11,205 nt of DNA from Thiohalobacter sp. (GTDB lineage Bacteria > Pseudomonadota > Gammaproteobacteria > DSM-19610). The position numbers and the translations under genes were made by a program. The notes under the pieces are model-generated. The model was given only the letters and a program-made list of their open reading frames with translations. It did not search any database and was not told the origin of the DNA. The stretch spans positions 1 to 11,205 of the forward strand of contig JALVCM010000234.1 of assembly GCA_027010005.1 (NCBI GenBank), written 5' to 3'. This document shows, one piece after another, positions 7,114 through 11,205 of the stretch (position 1 is its first letter; every line of letters starts with the position of its first letter).

Positions 7114-8298
7114 ATGTCGATATCAAACGCGCGGCAGACAGCCGCAGTCCACCGGGAGTTGGTAGAATCCCTGTATCTGTGCCCTGGTGACCCGGGCCAG
7201 TGGTCAGTTTTTCTGGAACGCATGGTTCAACTGACGGATTCACGTTCCGCCCGCCTGCTGGTGATGGACCCCGCCAGTGCCCGCGTTGAGTCCAGTATCA
7301 AACACAATATTGATGACAGTTATCATCAGCAATATGTGGATTACCACGTAAATACCTGTCCCTGGCGTCCCGAGCTTGAACAGTTACAACCCGGGCGGCT
7401 TTATTCCACCTTTCTGGATTTCAGCTGCAAGCAGGATGCTTTTTACCGGACGGAATTCTTCAACGACTGGGCAAAGCCGCAGGATATTCACCATGGTGTG
7501 TGTGGCACCGTGTACCAGTCGGACGAGCAGAAGATACAGTTACTGGTGCAGCGCACGGGTGGGCAAGGGCATTTCAGCCATCGGGATACCGGCTTCTTTA
7601 ACCGGTTACTTCCTCACCTGCGCCGCGTTATTGTGTTGCAGCGCCAGCTTGACACGATTCGGCAACAAAGCGAGGCACTTGGCCTTGCGCGGGACATGTC
7701 GCCGTTACCCTTCTTGCTACTTGATTCCGACGGGCGGGTGATTCACCTCACGGCTGAGGCTGAGCAGGCCGTTAGCAGTACCGAAAAACTGGCCATCCAT
7801 GAAGGTCGCCTGAAATTGAAAGGAGGGCAGGATCTTCAGCAGCGGCTCCATAAGCATATCAAAGCCTGTCTTGACAGTGCTGCCGGATGCTGGGACCAGG
7901 CGGGTGGCTGGTTCAGGGTAGAAGGTAATCCAGGGGTACCACTGCACCTGCTGGTGATGCCGGTGCATCCGGATGTCGCTTACCCGGCATTCTCCGGAAC
8001 ATCCGCGTTTGCAGCAGTATTTATTCATGACCCGGCCACGAGGGTGCGGCTGTGTCCTGACAACCTGAAGGCAATCTACGGAATTACACCGGCTGAAAGC
8101 CGGCTGTTACAGGCACTGGTGCAGGGTGAAAGCCTGGAAAGTTACGCGGCCTCAAATTCACGCAGCCTGCATACTATCAAGACCCAGCTCAAGTCCCTGT
8201 TGCGCAAGACCGGTACAGACCGGCAGGTCACGCTGGTCAGCCTGATTTTACAGGGGCCGGCTGTCCGGCGTGAGCGGGCATCTCCTTTCGTACTGTGA
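7114..8298 (+). CDS. LuxR-type helix-turn-helix transcriptional regulator with N-terminal sensory region
   Basis: The 394-residue product ends in a LuxR/FixJ-type DNA-binding domain (about residues 313-378). It reads YGITPAESRLLQALVQGESL, then a helix-turn-helix with HTIKTQLKSLLRKTGTDRQV. The TQLKxxxxKTGTxRQ pattern marks a common proteobacterial subgroup. The N-terminal 180 residues look like a GAF-like sensory region, with CPWRPELEQLQPG, FYRTEFFNDWAKPQDIHHG and LLPHLRRVIVLQRQL. A PAS-like stretch follows (about 200-290, FLLLDSDGRVIHLTAEAEQA). There is no phospho-acceptor receiver domain and no membrane segment, so it is probably a soluble one-component sensor of unknown ligand. The start at ATG 7114 is tentative: the frame is open upstream to a TTG at 7051, and no strong ribosome site marks any candidate. 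Its divergent placement suggests it may control the hydrolase gene. Confidence 0.88.
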   Translation: MSISNARQTAAVHRELVESLYLCPGDPGQWSVFLERMVQLTDSRSARLLVMDPASARVESSIKHNIDDSYHQQYVDYHVNTCPWRPELEQLQPGRLYSTFLDFSCKQDAFYRTEFFNDWAKPQDIHHGVCGTVYQSDEQKIQLLVQRTGGQGHFSHRDTGFFNRLLPHLRRVIVLQRQLDTIRQQSEALGLARDMSPLPFLLLDSDGRVIHLTAEAEQAVSSTEKLAIHEGRLKLKGGQDLQQRLHKHIKACLDSAAGCWDQAGGWFRVEGNPGVPLHLLVMPVHPDVAYPAFSGTSAFAAVFIHDPATRVRLCPDNLKAIYGITPAESRLLQALVQGESLESYAASNSRSLHTIKTQLKSLLRKTGTDRQVTLVSLILQGPAVRRERASPFVL

Positions 8299-8332
8299 TG
8301 TTTTATATCCTTACCGGTTTTCCTGGCCGGAT

Positions 8333-8363
8333 TTGACAAAAAATACCTCATTCGAGCGATAGA
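8333..8363 (+). promoter_or_regulatory. Possible sigma-70 promoter for the TSP3 lipoprotein gene
   Basis: A perfect TTGACA lies at 8333-8338 in the 154-bp space before the lipoprotein gene. The best -10 candidate is GATAGA at 8358-8363, at a long 19-bp spacing, so the match is only half good. The region 8299-8452 otherwise contains only the inverted repeat at 8414-8430 and the ribosome site. Confidence 0.35.
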
Positions 8364-8413
8364 GCATCGCCTCCCTGGTCCGATAATCCTTGCATCGAAT
8401 TTTGTGATGATGC

Positions 8414-8430
8414 GCACACTTATCGTGTGC
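8414..8430. repeat. Perfect inverted repeat upstream of the TSP3 lipoprotein gene
   Basis: GCACAC (8414-8419) and GTGTGC (8425-8430) are exact reverse complements separated by five bases, TTATC. The dyad ends 22 bp before the ATG at 8453. It could be a protein-binding operator or a small 5'-leader hairpin near the ribosome site. No T-tract follows, so it is not a terminator. Confidence 0.5.
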
Positions 8431-8441
8431 CTTTCAGATAT

Positions 8442-8446
8442 GAGGA
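8442..8446 (+). promoter_or_regulatory. Ribosome binding site of the TSP3 lipoprotein gene
   Basis: GAGGA lies six bases before the ATG at 8453 and supports that start, which also yields a well-formed lipoprotein signal peptide. Confidence 0.7.
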
Positions 8447-8452
8447 TGTTGT

Positions 8453-10921
8453 ATGAGCCTGCGTTCCCCTGAAGTCAGACGTTTTTCACCCCGTTTCACC
8501 CTGCTTGCCGCAGGCCTGGCACTGGCCCTTGTCGGCTGTGGAGGTGGTGGAAGTGGCAGTAGTGCGGGCGGTGGCTCATCGACCAGTATTGCGGGCGGGG
8601 GTGTGAAGGGACCGCTGGCAAACGCTGTCGTCACAGTGTACCGACTGGATACGGCGCAGCCCGGCTTCAAGGGAAGTGTCGTGGCAACGGCATCTACTGA
8701 CGCCGGCGCGGCAATCACCGGACTTTCATTGCCCTCCCCCTTGAGTCCCCCGTATATCATGGAGTTTAGCAGCACGCCGGGTACCACCACGGATATTACT
8801 ACGGGCAGCTTCCCGGTCATTGCCACACTGCGTACCGTGATTACCCAACAGATGCTGGATGCCGGCGAGCAGATCTATGCCACACCGCTGACGACCATGG
8901 CGGTCGACCTGGCAGTCAACAACGCGGACTCGGCCACGGCACCCTTTGCCGGTGACGGAAACGGTTCGACGTCTTCTGATGAATTTCTCGCGGCATTACC
9001 CGTTGCGGCCACACAGGTGACTTCCACGGTTGGATTCGGGCTGGATGCCAGTATCGATATCTTCGATACACCGCCGTTGATCGATTCGACAACGGATACG
9101 GTCGCCGAGCAGTCCAGTGTGGCCAGTTACCGTGCAGCCGTGGAAGCCCTGACGGCCGTGGTATACGCCATGGATCAGCAGGTAGCCGGCACATCAACAG
9201 ACGCACTCATGGCCGAACTGGTTGCCGACCTGGGGGATGGTGGTGGTATCGATGGCAGTGCAGGTGGTGTTATTGACAACACTGTGCTGCAGGTACTTCA
9301 GCAGGACCCGCAGACACTGGAAATTCCCAATACCGGTCAACTGGTTTCAGATGTCGAGACAATTCTGGCGAGTGAAACAGCCAGCACCGGTGTAACCGTT
9401 TCTACCCTTGCCCTGACTGACGGCACGATCGATGCACAGCCGGCACCCGCGGAAACCAATCCTGATCTCGATGGAGATGGCGTAGCCAATACGGAAGATG
9501 CGTTCCCGCTCAATGCCACAGAAACCTCGGACGCCGACAGCGATGGACTGGGTGACAACACCGATACGGATGATGACAACGATGGTTTCCCGGATACGAT
9601 AGATGCCTTCCGGCTTGATGCAACGGAACACCTCGACAGTGACGGTGATGGTGTGGGTGATAACGCCGATACTGACGACGATGGTGACGGAGTGGCTGAT
9701 GTCGATGATGCCTTCCCGCTGGATCCTGCACTGTCCAGCGTTTCGGATGCCGATGGTGATGGATGGCCGGCCGGTGAGGACCCGGACGATCAGGATGCCG
9801 CCAACCCTGGTACGCCGTTCATCGATACAGACAATGACGGTGTCGGTGACAGCATTGACAGTGATGATGACAATGATGGTATTGCGGACGTATCTGATGC
9901 GTTCCCGCTGGATGCCGGCGAGTTCCAGGACAGCGACGCTGACGGAACCGGCGATAACACCGATACGGATGATGATAACGACGGTGTGGTCGATGGCGTG
10001 GATGCCTTCCCGTTCGACGCAGCAGAATCTGTCGATACTGATGGTGACGGTATCGGTGACAATGCTGACACGGATGACGACAACGACGGTCTGAGCGATG
10101 TGGCGGAAATGACCGCAGGGACCAATCCCTTGTTAAAAGACACGGATGGAGATGGCCGTTTTGATTCCGCCGATGCTTTCCCGCTCGATGCAACGGAATC
10201 AGTCGACACCGACGGTGATGGAACCGGCAACAATGCAGATGCAGACGACGACAACGATGGTGTGCCGGACAGTGTGGAAATCACAAATGGCACCAAGCCT
10301 TTACTGGCTGATACCGACGGTGACGGCAGTAGTGATGCAGTGGATGACTTGCCACTGGATGCTACAGAAACAGTGGATACCGATAGTGATGGTATCGGCA
10401 ATAACGCCGACACGGATGACGATGGTGACGGTGTGGACGACGCTGCAGATGCGTTCCCGCTGGATGCTGCAGAGTCTCTGGACACTGACGGTGACGGCAT
10501 CGGTAACAACGCCGACAGCGATGATGATAACGATGGTGTGGCCGATGTGTCTGATGCTTTCCCGCTGGATGCAACAGAAACACTGGATACCGATGGTGAT
10601 GGCATTGGCAACAATGCCGACACGGACGACGATGGTGACGGCCTTGGTGATGCCGCTGAAGTGGCTGCAGGTACAGACCCACTGAACCCGGACAGCGATG
10701 GTGACGGCAGTAATGATGCGCTCGATATGTTCCCGCTTGACGGAGCGGAATCAGCAGACACAGACAGCGACGGTATTGGCGACAATGCTGACAACTGCCC
10801 GACTGTGCCCAACCCGCCACAAACGGATACTGATGGTGATGGTATCGGCGACCTTTGTGAAGGTGCCGGCCCGGCCGTCTGGGGTAACTTTAACTGGGAT
10901 GATGGTAGTACATGGCAATAA
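8453..10921 (+). CDS. Lipoprotein with about ten thrombospondin type 3-like calcium-binding repeats
   Basis: This 822-residue protein starts with a lipoprotein signal peptide. Arginines at 4, 9 and 10 precede a Leu/Ala-rich core and the lipobox LVGC, with the lipidated Cys at 29. A Gly/Ser-rich linker (30-48) follows. Residues about 49-335 form a globular region beginning GGGVKGPLANAVVTVYRL, a type seen at the start of many exported proteobacterial proteins and resembling a beta-sandwich; its function is unknown. Residues about 338-803 are aspartate-rich repeats of the DxDGDGxxD type, normally calcium-loaded and stiff. They include roughly ten DAFPLDATE-like units and several GTNPLxxDTDGDG units. 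The last repeat has two Cys (CPTVPNPPQ and DLCEG), as in classical TSP3. The protein ends in a Trp-rich tail, VWGNFNWDDGSTWQ. It is probably anchored in the outer membrane, and a surface-scaffold or adhesion role is inference. A second exported protein gene follows 23 bp later. Confidence 0.88.
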   Translation: MSLRSPEVRRFSPRFTLLAAGLALALVGCGGGGSGSSAGGGSSTSIAGGGVKGPLANAVVTVYRLDTAQPGFKGSVVATASTDAGAAITGLSLPSPLSPPYIMEFSSTPGTTTDITTGSFPVIATLRTVITQQMLDAGEQIYATPLTTMAVDLAVNNADSATAPFAGDGNGSTSSDEFLAALPVAATQVTSTVGFGLDASIDIFDTPPLIDSTTDTVAEQSSVASYRAAVEALTAVVYAMDQQVAGTSTDALMAELVADLGDGGGIDGSAGGVIDNTVLQVLQQDPQTLEIPNTGQLVSDVETILASETASTGVTVSTLALTDGTIDAQPAPAETNPDLDGDGVANTEDAFPLNATETSDADSDGLGDNTDTDDDNDGFPDTIDAFRLDATEHLDSDGDGVGDNADTDDDGDGVADVDDAFPLDPALSSVSDADGDGWPAGEDPDDQDAANPGTPFIDTDNDGVGDSIDSDDDNDGIADVSDAFPLDAGEFQDSDADGTGDNTDTDDDNDGVVDGVDAFPFDAAESVDTDGDGIGDNADTDDDNDGLSDVAEMTAGTNPLLKDTDGDGRFDSADAFPLDATESVDTDGDGTGNNADADDDNDGVPDSVEITNGTKPLLADTDGDGSSDAVDDLPLDATETVDTDSDGIGNNADTDDDGDGVDDAADAFPLDAAESLDTDGDGIGNNADSDDDNDGVADVSDAFPLDATETLDTDGDGIGNNADTDDDGDGLGDAAEVAAGTDPLNPDSDGDGSNDALDMFPLDGAESADTDSDGIGDNADNCPTVPNPPQTDTDGDGIGDLCEGAGPAVWGNFNWDDGSTWQ
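9464..10861 (+). repeat. Degenerate tandem repeats encoding TSP3-like units
   Basis: About ten imperfect direct repeats lie head to tail within the lipoprotein gene. The basic unit is about 33-35 codons and contains DAFPLDATE, DTDGDGIGNNAD and TDDDNDGV-like segments. Units five, six and nine carry an extra 22-residue block of the GTxPLxxDxDGDG type, at about 10101-10165, 10272-10339 and 10653-10719. Unit three has a divergent, longer form with DGWPAGEDPDDQD. The repeats are conserved as protein but have diverged at synonymous positions, so the expansion is not very recent. Confidence 0.85.
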
Positions 10922-10944
10922 CTCCTGAACTTGAGGTAACTGAA

Positions 10945-11205
10945 ATGGAGAAGCGAGTAATGAAACCTGAAATGATTTCCGCGGCCCTTGGCGGCATGAT
11001 GGCCCTTGTATGCGGGAGTGCCGCCATGGCTGGCCAGGTCAACAGTGCAAACATGACCAGCTTTACGACGGGTACAGCAGCGCTGGCTGCCGAGGTAAAC
11101 GGTAACTTTAGTGAAGTGACCACGCAGGTAAATGACAACGATTCCCGCATCGCATCTCTGGAAGCCCAGATGAATGCATTGCTGGGCACTGGTATCACGG
11201 CCGCC
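10945..11205 (+). CDS. Exported protein with Asn-Phe motif and predicted coiled coil, 5' part
   Basis: The first 87 codons of an open frame run off the right edge. The product begins with a Sec signal peptide: MEKRVMKPEM, a hydrophobic stretch with GGMMALVCGSAAMA, and probable cleavage before GQVNS at about residue 29. The mature part reads AALAAEVNGNFSEV, followed by TTQVNDNDSRIASLEAQMNALL. The E-V-N-x-N-F motif followed by a heptad-like helix is a pattern found after the signal peptide of many proteobacterial exported proteins, where it may begin a coiled-coil stalk. GAGG at 10933-10936 precedes ATG 10945 at good spacing. ATG 10960, with GGAG at 10947-10950, is an equally plausible start five codons later. 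The gene follows the TSP3 lipoprotein gene by 23 bp and is probably co-transcribed with it. The function is unknown because most of the gene is missing. Confidence 0.8.
   Translation, partial: MEKRVMKPEMISAALGGMMALVCGSAAMAGQVNSANMTSFTTGTAALAAEVNGNFSEVTTQVNDNDSRIASLEAQMNALLGTGITAA

Noticed and set aside
8314..8330. Possible intrinsic terminator after the LuxR-type gene (CCGG ... CCGG).
   Set aside because: Only four bases can pair and there is no following T-tract on the + strand.
9790..10812. A 340-codon minus-strand open frame rich in Ser and Pro.
   Set aside because: It is the antisense of the Asp/Gly-rich TSP3 repeats. Repeated GAT/GGT codons keep the opposite frames open. There is no ribosome site or family resemblance.
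9464..10861. Regular DNA repetition that could suggest a CRISPR or satellite array.
   Set aside because: The repeats are imperfect, much longer than CRISPR repeats, have no unique spacers, and lie in frame in a protein-coding gene.

Overview
The window is bacterial chromosome, moderately GC-rich by eye, and most likely from a gammaproteobacterium. The main support is the order hisA-hisF-hisI-hisE-tatA-tatB-tatC on one strand, with hisI and hisE as separate genes. This arrangement is familiar from non-enteric Gammaproteobacteria, whereas enterics carry a fused hisIE. No species-level call can be made. No tRNA, rRNA, CRISPR array, insertion sequence or phage gene was seen.

Region 1 (1-5379, + strand) is one tightly packed transcription unit. 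It holds the 3' part of hisA, then hisF, hisI and hisE (late histidine biosynthesis), then tatABC (twin-arginine protein export), then a large DUF255/thioredoxin-fold protein with a Sec signal peptide. Spacings run from a 17-nt overlap (tatB/tatC) to 58 nt (hisF/hisI). A perfect GC-rich inverted repeat sits exactly at the hisE-tatA junction.

Region 2 (5376-7015, - strand) holds three convergent genes. They encode a small pentapeptide-repeat protein, a 98-residue product that looks like the detached C-terminal end of a flavin-dependent tryptophan halogenase, and an alpha/beta-hydrolase. The pentapeptide gene and the DUF255 gene share the four bases CTAG for their two stop codons.

Region 3 (7016-8298) is a 98-bp divergent intergenic region followed by a LuxR-type regulator on the + strand, facing away from the hydrolase gene.

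Region 4 (8299-11205, + strand) starts with a 154-bp leader carrying a TTGACA box and a perfect 6-bp inverted repeat. Next is an 822-residue lipoprotein whose C-terminal half is a run of about ten aspartate-rich, calcium-binding thrombospondin type 3-like repeats ending in a tryptophan-rich tail. A gene for a small exported protein with an Asn-Phe motif and a likely coiled coil begins 23 bp later and runs off the window. These two genes look co-transcribed and destined for the envelope or cell surface.

Most of the window is ordinary housekeeping sequence. The parts that deserve a second look are the halogenase-like fragment, the TSP3 lipoprotein with its exported neighbour, the exported DUF255 protein beside the Tat genes, and the hydrolase/LuxR divergent pair. 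I did not find convincing evidence of a wholly new system.
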